Assembly (NCBI RefSeq): GCF_027580225.2
Contig: NC_073342.2
Span: forward strand, 11,342,501 to 11,406,500
Reading direction: 5' to 3'
Length of the DNA stretch: 64,000 bases
Origin: Misgurnus anguillicaudatus
Lineage: Eukaryota; Chordata; Actinopteri; Cypriniformes; Cobitidae
The position numbers were made by a program, and so were the translations under genes. This document shows positions 34,616 through 45,110 of the stretch, one piece after another (position 1 is the stretch's first letter; each line of letters opens with the position of its first letter). The notes under the pieces were generated by a model. That model did no database searches. It worked only from the letters and a program-made list of their open reading frames with translations, and had not been told where the DNA came from.

Positions 34616-34675
34616 ATAATAATAACTCCTTGAAGAACAATAGGGTCCTCACACCCCGGTGTGCTCGGGCCCTAA
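34616..34675 (-). mobile_element. Helentron-like 5' end stub
   Basis: A second 5' end (GGTGTGCTCGGGCCCTAA with its ATAGGGTCCTCAC leader) lies 60 bp outside the first. It fits an outer element in whose ATT run the inner copy landed. Confidence 0.65.
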
Positions 34676-35515
34676 AAATGCTCTAACATTAAAAATTAGT
34701 TTAAACTTAGTTCAAAATAAGCAGCATGAGTTTAAACAATAAGTTAATTAGAAAGATTTAATTCAAATGTTTCAGTTGTTATTTGCTTACTTTATCTTTA
34801 TGTTAATTGCAATTCATGTCATAGTAATCTTCAGTTTAAATTTTGCTTTACTTTTTCATATTTTTATTTATTTGCTTATTTATTTTATATTCACCTAGAT
34901 TGACAATGAAGCTTGCTTTAACTTGGAAGTAATTAAGATCATCTGTGACCGAAGTTATTAACAAATATTTTATTATCAGAGTGCAGCATTTTACCAAGGT
35001 TTTCTGGTCTTGTGTAGTTAAATAATTAAAAAAAAACTAAAAGGGTCATTTTATACAGTTGGGTTAAAAGAAGTTTGATATTAGCATTAATAGGTTTATA
35101 ATTTAGCGCTGGTCCAGTAAACACGTGATAATGTCTGGACAAATAATTTTTCTGTTATTCGGATGAATTCGTTATTCGTTTTGAAGCCATTATCCGTGCC
35201 CTTCCGACTAACGTATTCGGCTTCGGGCACATCCCTACTCCACGTCATCTTCAAGAGATGCACCGAAACCTCACAAACAGCTGATAGTTTGTACAGTAGC
35301 TGGCAGAGGATTTTTATCAGAGTTCATGAAGTTAGACTGTTTGCAAGACAGGTGCAACAGCGTGGACCGCAGCAGGGTGCTGAAAGTGGGCAGACTGGCG
35401 GAGCCTCGTACAAAGATGCCGACAACGGCTGCCTGTGAGGCAAAGCCGTGCACCCGCTGCACCCTGCTCTATTCAAACATGCTTACTTGTCAAAAAATGC
35501 TACCGTAGAGACCTG
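34676..35515. other. No gene seen; separator between the two repeat blocks
   Basis: AT-rich DNA to about 35160, then GC-richer sequence (35230-35510) with an open frame containing VRLFARQVQQRGPQQGAES on the plus strand. I recognise no family and no splice sites that would make it a gene. Confidence 0.4.
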
Positions 35516-35790
35516 GGGCCTCATGTACAAAGCGTGCGCGTAAGCACAGAAAAGTGCCATAGGCTACGATTGTCACGAGCGGGCGGTCCACTAACAATTT
35601 AGGCCTACTTACAAACCCACCTTTTCTTGTGAAAAATTGGGTAACATAATGTCGACCCTTTGCCTCTTTCACTTCTCTTATTTTTTTCTCTTTCCGTTTT
35701 TGACTTCCAGATTTTTGAGGCATTTTCACTTCCTTGTCAGTCAAGTTGATATTCTGCTGGCGCTATAAGTGAAGTCAAGCTGTGTTGCCT
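35516..35790. mobile_element. Fragment of the GGGGCCTCAT MITE family
   Basis: It starts GGGGCCTCATGTACAAAGCG, a diverged version of the end at 8176. The opposite terminus is missing or unrecognisable. Confidence 0.4.
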
Positions 35791-35829
35791 GGATTATACA
35801 ATTTGGGCAGACTGAACCATTTTATGATA

Positions 35830-36058
35830 ATTGAGAGGGGGGAAAGGGGCCCACGGACGTTTGTGTTTCCTAAACAAATAAATTTTTTTGATACCAGAAA
35901 ACAGCAAATAGAATAATTTGAAGTTAATAATTTTTACTATTAAATATTTTTTAGCACCACAATTTTGGGGGCTTTCCTGGGCCCCCTCTTACTCGTGGGC
36001 CCCGAGAATCGTCATTGTTTACCCCCCCCCCCCCCCCCCCTTACAGCGCCCCTGAAAG
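35830..36058. repeat. Repeat fragment ending AGCGCCCCTG, with poly-C run
   Basis: GGGGCCCACGGACG at the left, GGGCCCCCTCTTACTCGTGG, a run of about 20 C near 36022-36040, then TTACAGCGCCCCTG. The end is the inverse of CAGGGGCGCTGCTAAGG at 20953. Confidence 0.45.
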
Positions 36059-36074
36059 GCGCTTCTGAGATGGT

Positions 36075-37345
36075 AGGAAGCTGATTTGCTTTTCGCTTTC
36101 ACGTGACTACTGAAATTAAGTTCAGACTCTAAAATTACACCAAGATTTCTGACTTTATTTTGTGTCTTTAGACCCCTAGAGTCAAGGTATGTGTTAACCT
36201 TGAGAGTTTCATCTTTATTTCCAAATACAACACTGTAAAAAAAATCTGTAGAAATTGCAGCTGAGTTGCCGGTAATTTACCGTAGATTTAAATTTATGTT
36301 TTTTACTGGCAACATTTCGTTCAAAGTTAAATGAACATCAAACACTCACAAGTCTTTGTCTTTACAGAGTAAAACTAAAAAACAGCATCAAGCAAAACAT
36401 TCTGGGAAACAAAATCTGAAGCAAAAAAACAGAAAAAGGTTGATGATGATTTCTGGTTCCCAGAATGCTTTGCATGAGGCTGTTATTGTATAGTTTTGTT
36501 CTGTAAAGATAAAGACTTGTTAATGTTTAAAATTTATTTAACTTTGAACAAACTCTTGCCAGTAAATAACATAGATGTAAATCTGCGGTGGATTACCGGC
36601 AACCCAGCTGCAATAACATTGAAATTTTTACGGACTTTTTTACAGTGAATGACTTCAGTTTTGTCTTTGTTTAACTGGAGGAAGTTTTGACGCATCCAAC
36701 AGTTAATTTCATCAATGCATTTACATAGAGAGTCAATGGGGCTGTAGTCATTGGGTGACAGGGCTAAGTATATCTGGGTGTCATCTGCATAGCTGTGGTA
36801 AGCAATTTGGTTCTTTTTCATTATTTGACCAAGTGGGAGCATATAAATTAAACAGAAGCGGTGCAAGAATTGAACCCTGTGGGACTCCACATGTCATGGA
36901 TGTCCACTCAGATTTATGGTTACCTATGTTCACATAGTAACCTCTCCCTTAGGTATGATTTAAACCATTTGAGTACCATCCCATAAAGCCCTATCCAGAT
37001 TTCCAGTCTATGTAAGAGTATGGTGTGATCTAGTGTGTCAAAAGCAGCACTAAGATATATTTTACTTGAATCAGAGTTTAAGCGAATATCATTTATTATC
37101 TTTATGAGCACTGTCTCTGTGCTGTGATGCTGATGGAAGCCAGATTGAAAATTGTCCAGATGGCCATTTGAGTTTAAGAATTTGTTCAGCTGATTGAAAA
37201 CAACCTTTTCAATGATCTTGCCTATAAATGAAAATTTTGAGATTGGTCTGTAGTTGCTAAGTATGGTTTTGTCTAGGTTACTCTTTTTTAGGAGAGGCTT
37301 AACAACTGCCATTTTAATGACTCTGGAAAAGTGCCTGTGAGTTAC
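36075..37345 (-). mobile_element. L2/CR1-clade LINE reverse transcriptase fragment
   Basis: Read on the minus strand from 37345 it codes AVVKPLLKKSNLDKTILSNY, then RPIS, VFNQLNKFLNSNGHLDNFQS, AAFDTLDHTILLHRLE, a break near 36925, then AYHSYADDTQIYLALSP (YADD catalytic motif), NCWMRQNFLQLNKDKTEVI. After the inserted MITE it continues VFGNKDETLKVNTYLDSRGL and NLGVILESELNFSSHVKAKS. The fragment covers the palm/fingers of the RT only; the endonuclease and 5' region are absent. The stretch between LRERLLCEHR and the GVPQG-type motif is rearranged, so it is inactive. Confidence 0.8.
36231..36647. mobile_element. MITE inserted in the LINE, CACTGTAAAAAA ends
   Basis: The 417-bp element starts CACTGTAAAAAAAATCTGTAG and ends GACTTTTTTACAGTG. 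Further inside, TTGCCGGTAATTTACCG... and TGGATTACCGGCAA are also inverted, so nearly the whole element can fold. The LINE frame TEVI|VFGN is rejoined when it is removed with one copy of a 2-bp AA flank. Confidence 0.8.
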
Positions 37346-37901
37346 GCCTGTTTCACAAATACTCTGTATGCAGTGCGTAATTTTTTACGTGCCCATGATA
37401 ACAGGTTAGATAGAGCTTTCACGCAGTTAAAGCTAGGGTAGGTAATGTTTGAGAGCTAGCAAAATTTGAAAATGGCAGCTCTTCTAAGCTCCACCCCCTC
37501 TCGTTAGCACTCCGTCCAAAGCTACGCCCCCACAAACATGAACGCGCATCCACAGTCGGAGTCAGCTGCAGGTCACAGGAAAACCGAGTATTTCAACACA
37601 TTATAGGCATCAACCAAACGACTTCATGTCTCATTCACCTGTAAGTAAACTATATTTTTATTACAATGAATGCCAAAAAATGCTATTGTTAGTAATGTTA
37701 CTTGCAGCGTTCAAAGCAAACGTTACACGTTTGTTGTTGTATGAACTCTGAAATGTAGCTACGTGTCTTTGGATAAAAGCGTCTGCTAAATCAAAATTTA
37801 AAAGTTTTTTTTTTGTTACTATCACTGGCAAACGTGAATTTTCTATTTTTATATATCTTCGTTATTTTGGTTGTTAGAGTTTCCACGACGAGAGCATTTG
37901 A
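37346..37901. other. Mixed repeat scraps, no gene
   Basis: It includes TTTGGATAAAAGCGTCTGCT at about 37767, the tail module of fish SINE/LINE families in the plus orientation. Before that is a GC-richer patch (37440-37640) of MITE-like sequence whose ends I could not define. Confidence 0.4.
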
Positions 37902-38132
37902 TCTGATCCTACATACAGTCCGCATCCGAGCACGTCTTCAGGTCAAAGGGGACAGACCCGAGGTCGTGCTCGAGGAAGAGGAGGTGCACGGGGTAGAAGC
38001 CGAGGAAGTCGAGGTAGAGGACGCGGAGCAAGTCAGACTGCAACCGGAGAACACCTGAGACATGACGATATTCTGCAAGTCGAGAATCTGCAAGCTCAAC
38101 GAATTTCAGATGAGCAGGTAGCCAATCTATAA
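37902..38132 (+). CDS. RGG-rich open frame, possible exon fragment
   Basis: A 76-codon frame after a stop codon at 37899 runs SDPTYSPHPSTSSGQRGQTR, then a run of RG dipeptides (GRARGRGGARGRSRGSRGRG), then GEHLRHDDILQVENLQAQRI and SDEQVANL, ending TAA at 38130. Basic RG-rich N-terminal stretches of this type occur in several fish transposon-encoded proteins. No start codon is certain, and no downstream domain follows because a Helentron-like element begins at 38139. Could be a first exon fragment or chance. Confidence 0.3.
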   Translation, partial: SDPTYSPHPSTSSGQRGQTRGRARGRGGARGRSRGSRGRGRGASQTATGEHLRHDDILQVENLQAQRISDEQVANL

Positions 38133-38138
38133 TATCAT

Positions 38139-40718
38139 TAGGGGTCAAGCACCGAAGGTGCTGAGACACCTATTGGAATTGTCAGTATTATTATTATTAT
38201 TTTTCCGCAATGGGAGTCTATGGCAGCCCTATGAACCGTACATAGGAAAATGATGAAATTTGGCACAGTTGTAGAGGTGGTACTGAAAAGTCAAGTGACC
38301 AAAAATGGGGTCTCTAGCACTAACTCTATAGCGCCACCAGCAGTGCAAAAATTCAATGTTCAAATGGTTATAACTGGTGATCCGCTTGATCTATGAAAAT
38401 TCTACTTAGTACACGTGATTGCTCTCATACCGCTTATTGAATTTGATACTTTACAGTAAAACTCCACCCATTACAGTAGCGGCCATTTTGAAATGTACAG
38501 TATTTCGTTTTTTCGCTACTCCTCCTTCAAATGTGGTTCAATTCTTATGAGATTTGGCACAGATGATCTTTGGAGTGAGCCGCACAGAAATGACCGAACA
38601 GAATTGTGATATTTATCTTTGTTCAAAAGTAGTAAATGCGCAAAGTTAACGAGGTTGACGCAAAAATGGTTCTGAAGCTGTAGCTCAGTCATTCTTTGAT
38701 CAATTCAAATGAAATTTGGTACACTTCATGTGGACCATGAACTTGGGGTCCATGCCAAATTTGGTGACAGCGCCACCTATGGGTCATGAGATAATAAAAT
38801 AGGCTATTTTTGCCCATAACTTCTGAACTGTTTGTCAGAAAATTATGATCTTGATGTCTATGGATTGCTTACCTCATGCCGCATCTGTCGATGTGTATTA
38901 TGCCGGGTTTGACCGAACCGCCTGTCCGCCATTTTGAAATTTCACATAATTTGTTATATTTTTTTAACTATTGGACATATCCGCGCAAAAATTAGTAAGG
39001 AGCTTCGACATGATGTCCTGAAGGTACCTGGGAAGTCAGAGTACAGCGCCACCTAGGGGTTATAAACTATAACAGTTCTTATGGAACTGCTTATAACTTC
39101 TGAATACTTTGTCTGATATTAATTTCTTTGTGAAATTGTATTCACTGGTTTATGCCGATTGCAACGATACCTCGTTTGTCATTTTCCAACATTCTGTTCA
39201 TGTGTTACTGTAAAGCATTTGGTACATGATTTTTTCGCTACTCCTTTTACAAATTTTGTTTATTTTATGCCAGGTGCTGCTCGTATAATGTTTGGAGCAA
39301 TCCGCACAGAAATGACCGAACAGATTTTTGATATTCTGTTCTCTTTCTTAGAAATACCACTCCAAAGTTGACTGTGCCTGTGCCGTTGTCTATTTGTCAT
39401 AGTAAATTAATGTGACTGTATGTTACATTGTATAGCATTACTATACAGAATGATCTTCTTGTCTTCAATCTCACTTGATCTTTTTGATTCTCATATACAT
39501 TGTATTTCTGTTAGTTCTGCTCTGCACTGTCAGTATTGCATCTGTGTTGATTGGCATATGTCAATCCTTGCAGCACCTAAGCTGTTTTTTGCTGCCCTTT
39601 GGGCTGTGTTAACTGAGTTGCGCATCTGGTTAACCAGATGCCATGAGATCCTGAGGTCATGGGTTCGAATCCCATGTACAGTGATATTTTGTCTTAACTT
39701 TTTTCTCACTTAAGTTTATTGATTTTCATACAATACATTGTATTTCAGTTATTTGTGCTCTCTGTTGTCATTTCTGCACTTTTGGTAATTGCTGGATATC
39801 AATGTTTACAGCTCTATATCTCTATTCTATAGCTTGGACACACCAAGTCAGTGGTTTAATTGTTTACTCAGTGGCGTATGCGGTAACTGCTGTGCCTTGG
39901 GAACCTGAGTTCATGGATTCGAATCCCATGTGCAGTGGTTTTTGTCTTAACTTTTTTTTCTCACTTAAGTTTTGTGATATTCATACAATACATTGTATTT
40001 CAGTTATTTGTGCTCTCTGTTGTCATTTCTGCACTTTTGGTAATTGCTGGATATCAATGTTTACAGCTCTATATCTCTATTCTATAGCTTGGACACACCT
40101 AGTCAGTGGTTTAATCGTTTACTCAGTGGCGTATGCGGTAACTTGTGTGCCTTGGGAACCTGAGTTCATAGGTTCAAACCCATGTGCAGTGGTTTATGTC
40201 TTAACTTTTTTTTCTCACTTAAGTTTTGTGATTTCCATACAATACATTGTATTTTAGTTATTTGTGCTCTTTGTTGTCATTTCTGCACTTTTGGTAATTG
40301 CTGGATATCAATGTTTACAGCTCTATATCTCTATTCTATAGCTTGGACACACCAACTCAGTGGTTTAACCGTTTACTCAGTGGCACATGCGTTAACTGCT
40401 ATGCTTTGGGAACCTGAGGTCATGGGTTCGAATCCCAGCTCTCACTTTCACTTATTGAGATTTCCTTTTGCGTTTCCTTTAACACGTTCTTCTCGACCTG
40501 TCTGGTTTTCCACACGTGTTATATTTTTGCCATCTTTACTGTTGTTGCTCCGCACTGCAGTGATCCTGCTCTGCATTTGCTTTGCTTCGGGTTCGGGCTC
40601 TGTATTGCGCGCTTTCTGCGCTTTGCACATTTGCTGCGTCGTGTGGTTTTTGCTGTGCTTTGGGTCCTCATTGCGCTGAAGGTGCTTGACCCCGCAATTG
40701 CTGCTTGCAGCTATATTT
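38139..40718 (+). mobile_element. Helentron-like copy B1, complete, four tRNA-like modules
   Basis: It starts TAGGGGTCAAGCACCGAAGG after AATATCAT (T|T junction) and ends AAGGTGCTTGACCCCGCAAT, TGCTGCTTGCAGC, TATATT. GGGGTCAAGCACC at the 5' tip and GGTGCTTGACCCC about 30 bp from the 3' tip are the asymmetric inverted repeats. An (ATT)n run sits about 55 bp from the start. The last kilobase holds four tRNA-like modules (39612-39675, 39867-39930, 40123-40184, 40377-40439) spaced about 255 bp, each followed by T runs. Non-coding as far as I can see. Confidence 0.75.
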
Positions 40719-42917
40719 AGGGGTCAAGCACCGAAGGTGCTGAGACACCTATTGGAATTGTCAGTATTATTATTATTATTTTTCCGCAATGGGAGTCTAT
40801 GGCAGCCCTATGAACCGTACATAGGAAAATGATGAAATTTGGCACAGTTGTAGAGGTGGTACTGAAAAGTCAAGTGACCAAAAATGGGGTCTCTAGCACT
40901 AACTCTATAGCGCCACCAGCAGTGCAAAAATTCAATGTTCAAATGGTTATAACTGGTGATCCGCTTGATCTATGAAAATTCTACTTAGTACACGTGATTG
41001 CTCTCCTCATGCTTATTGAATTTGATACTTTACAGTAAAACTCCACCCATTACAGTAGCGGCCATTTTGAAATGTACAGTATTTCGTTTTTTCGCTACTC
41101 CTCCTTCAAATGTGGTTCAATTCTTATGAGATTTGGCACAGATGATCTTTGGAGTGAGCCGCACAGAAATGACCGAACAGAATTTTGATATTTATCTTTG
41201 TTCAAAAGTAGTAAATGCGCAAAGTTAACGAGGTTGACGCAAAAATGGTTCTGAAGCTGTAGCTCAGTCATTCTTTGATCAATTCAAATGAAATTTGGTA
41301 CACTTCATGTGGACCATGAACTTGGGGTCCATGCCAAATTTGGTGACAGCGCCACCTATGGGTCATGAGATAATAAAATAGGCTATTTTTGCCCATAACT
41401 TCTGAACTGTTTGTCAGAAAATTATGATCTTGATGTCTATGGATTGCTTACCTCATGCCGCATCTGTCGATGTGTATTATGCCGGGTTTGACCGAACCGC
41501 CTGTCCGCCATTTTGAAATTTCACATAATTTGTTATATTTTTTGAACTATTGGACATATCCGCGCAAAAATTAGTAAGGAGCTTCGACATGATGTCCTGA
41601 AGGTACCTGGGAAGTCAGAGTACAGCGCCACCTAGGGGTTATAAACTATAACAGTTCTTATGGAACTGCTTATAACTTCTGAATACTTTGTCTGATATTA
41701 ATTTCTTTGTGAAATTGTATTCACTGGTTTATGCCGATTGCAACGATACCTCATTTGTCATTTTCCAACATTCTATTCATGTGTTATTGTAAGGCATATG
41801 GTAAATGATCTTTTCGCTACTCCTTTTACAAATTTTGTTTATTTTATGCCAGGTTCTGCTGGTATAATGTTTGGAGCAATCCGCACAGGAATGACTGAAC
41901 AGATTTTTCTGGCACCTAGGCAGTTTTTTGAGAAATACCTCTGTAAAGTTGATCGTGCCTGTGATGTTGTCTATTTGTCATAGTTAATTACTGTATATTA
42001 CATTTTATAGCGTTGCTCTACAGAATGTTTTTCTTGTCTTCAATCTCACTTGAGCTTTTTGATTCTCATATACATTTTATTTCTGTTATTTCTGCTCTGT
42101 GGTGTCATTTCTACATCTTTGGTAATTGGCATATATCAATCCTGCATCTCTGTAATCTCTTTTCTGCTGTCCCTTGAACTGTGTCAACTGAGTGGCGTGG
42201 CGAGTAAGGCAACCGCAGAGAGATTCTGAGTTCTTGGGTTCGAATCCCACCTGAGTCATGATGTTTTGTTCTTCCTCATCAATTCTTCTCAACCTGTCTG
42301 TAGTTCACATGTGTTCTATTTTTCCATGTTTGCTGTTGTTGCTCTGCATTGTGGTGCTTCTGCTGTGTCTTTCCTGCATCTTTGGTGATTGACATATGTT
42401 AATCCTTTCAGCTCTCTAATCTCTTGTCTGCTGCCTCATGGACTTTGTCAACTGAGTGGCACATCTAGTTAACCAGATCCATTGAGATTCTGAGTTCCTG
42501 GGTTCGAATCCCACCTGAGTCATGATGTTTTGTTCTTCCTCATCAATTCTTCTCAACCTGTCTGTAGTTCACATGTGTTCTATTTTTCCATGTCTGCTGT
42601 TGTTGCTCTGCATTGTGGTGGTTCTTGCTGTGCTTTGTGTGCTTGCTGTGCTTTGTGTGCTTGCTGTGCTTTGGGAGTTTGCTGTGCTTTGTGTGCTGGT
42701 TGTGCTTTGTGAGCTTGCTGTGCTTTGTGAGCTTTGTGTGCCTGCTGTGATTTGTGTGCTTGCTGTGCTTTGTGTGCTTGCTGTGCTTTTTGTGCTTGCT
42801 GTGCTTTGTGTGCTTGCTGTGCATTGTGAGCTTGCTGTGCTTTGTGTGCTTGCTGTGCTTTGTGTGCATTGCGCCGAAGGTGCTTGACCCCGTGTTGCTG
42901 CTTGCAGCTATATTTAT
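40719..42917 (+). mobile_element. Helentron-like copy B2, complete
   Basis: It abuts B1 head-to-tail (CTATATT|TAGGGGTC). Its first kilobase is almost identical to B1. The 3' part differs: tRNA-like modules at 42188-42250 and 42452-42513, then the 18-bp minisatellite. It ends GTGTTGCTGCTTGCAGCTAT. Confidence 0.75.
42600..42870 (+). repeat. 18-bp minisatellite in B2
   Basis: About 15 units of TTGCTGTGCTTTGTGTGC with point variants and a few partial units. Confidence 0.9.
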
Positions 42918-44979
42918 TAGGGGTCAAGCACCGAAGGTGCTGTGACACCTATTGGAATTGTTAGTATTATTATTATTATTATTCTGCTTCCTCTTCTTAG
43001 CCATAGGCGTCTAGGGCATCCCTATGAACCGTACATAGGAAAATGATGAAATTTGGCACAGTTGTAGTGGTGGTCTTAAAAAGTCATGTGACCAAAAATG
43101 GGGTCTCTAGTACTAACTCTATAGCGCCACCAGCAGTGCAAAAATTCAATGTTCAAATTGTTATATCTGCTGATCCGCTTGATCTATGAAAATTCTTCTT
43201 AGTACACGTGATTGCTCTCCTCATGCTTGTTGTTTTTAATACCTTACAGTAAAACTCCACCCATTACAGTAGTGGCCATTTTGAAATGTACAGTATTCCA
43301 TTTATTCGCTACTCCTCCTTCAAATTTTGTTAAATTGTTATGAAATTTGGCACAGGTGAACTTTGGAGTGAGCCGCACAGAAATGACCGAACAGAATTTT
43401 GATATTTATCTTTGTTCAAAAGTAATAAATGCGCAAACTTAACGAGGTTGACGCAAAAATGGTTCTGAAGCTGTAGCTCGGTCATTCTTTGACCAATTGA
43501 AATTAAATTTGGTACACTTCATGTGGACCATGAACTTGGGGTTCATGCCAAATCTGGTGACAGCGCCACCTATGGGTCATGAGATATGAAAATAGGCTAT
43601 TTTTGCCCATAACTTCTGAACTGTATGTCAGAAAATTATGATCTTGATGTCTGTGGATTGCTTATCTCATGCCGCATCTGTCGATGTGTATTATGCCGGG
43701 TTTGACCGAACCGCCTGTCCGCCATTTTGAAATTTCACATAATTTGTTATATTTTTTGAACTATTGGACATATCCGCGCAAAAATTAGTAAGGAGCTTCG
43801 ACATGATGTCCTGAAGATACCTGGGAAGTCAGAGTACAGCGCCACCTAGGGGTTATGAACTATAACAGTTCTTATGGAACTGCTTATAACTTCTGAATAC
43901 TTTGTCTGATATTAATTTCTTTGTGAAATTGTATTCACTGGTTTATGCCGATTGCAACGATGCCTCGTTTGTCATTTTCCAACATTCTGTTCATGTGTTA
44001 ATGTAAAGCATATGGTAGATGATTTTTTTGCTACTCATTTTACAAATGTTGTTTATTTTATGCCAGGTACTGCTCGTATAATGTTTGGAGCAATCCGCAC
44101 AGAAATGACTGAACAGATTTTTGATATTCTGTTCTCTTTCTTAGAAATACCACTCCAAAATTGACCGTGCCTGTGACGTTGTCTATTTGTCATAGTAAAT
44201 GAATGTGACTGTATATTACATTGTATAGCATTACTATACAGAATGATGTTCTTGTCTTCAATCTCATTTGAGCTTTTTGATTCTCATATACATTGTATTT
44301 TTGATAGTTCTGCTCTGCACTGTCAGTTCTGCATCTGTGTTGATTGGCACATGTCAATCCTTGCAGCACCTAAGCTGTTTTTTTTGCTGCCACTTGAGCT
44401 GTGTTAACTGAGTTGCGCATCAGGTTAATCACATGCCATGAGTTTCTGAGGTCATGGGGTCGAATCCCATGTGCAGTGGTATTTTGGTTTGTGATTCTCA
44501 TACTATACATTGTATTTCAGTTTTTGTGCTCTCTGTTGTCATTTCTACACTTTTGGTAATTGCTGGATATCAATGTTTATAGCTGTAAAGCTGTATTCTA
44601 TAGCTTGGACACACCAAGTCAATGGTTTAATCGTTTACTCATTGGCGCATGCGGTTAGTGCTGTGCTTTGGGAACATGAGGTCATGGGTTTGAATCCCAG
44701 CTCTTACTTTCACTTATTGAGATTTCCTTTTGTGTTCCCTTTAACACGTTCTTCTCGACCTGTCTGGTTTTCCACACGTGTTATATTTTTGCCATCTTTT
44801 CTGTTGTTGCTCCGCACTGCAGTGGTTCTGCTCAGCATTTGCTTTGCTTCGGGTTCGGGCTCTGTATTGCGCGCTTTCTGCGCTTTGCGCATTTGCTGCG
44901 TCGTGTGGTTTTTGCTGTGCTTTGGGTGCTCATTGCGCTGAAGGTGCTTGACCCCGCAATTGCTGCTTGCAGCTATATT
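42918..44979 (+). mobile_element. Helentron-like copy B3, complete
   Basis: Head-to-tail with B2. The 5' tip has GTGACACC instead of GAGACACC, and the body begins TCTGCTTCCTCTTCTTAGCC. tRNA-like modules lie at 44408-44470 and 44637-44700, and there is no minisatellite. The 3' end is of the B1 type (CCCCGCAATTGCTGCTTGC). Confidence 0.75.
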
Positions 44980-45033
44980 TAGGGGTCAAGCACCGAAGGT
45001 GCTGAGACACCTATTGTTTTTGTTAGTATTATT
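44980..45033 (+). mobile_element. Helentron-like 5' stub
   Basis: Only the first ~54 bp of an element, up to GTTAGTATTAT, is present before another 5' tip begins. The host body may be the headless segment at 47578. Confidence 0.65.
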
Positions 45034-45077
45034 AGGGGTCAAGCACCGAAGGTGCTGAGACACCTATTGTTTTTGTT

Positions 45078-45110
<33 letters not shown>

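Noticed and set aside
36534..36660. Extension of the LINE reading frame past the YADD region into 36534
   Set aside because: That part of the frame is translated from the inserted MITE.
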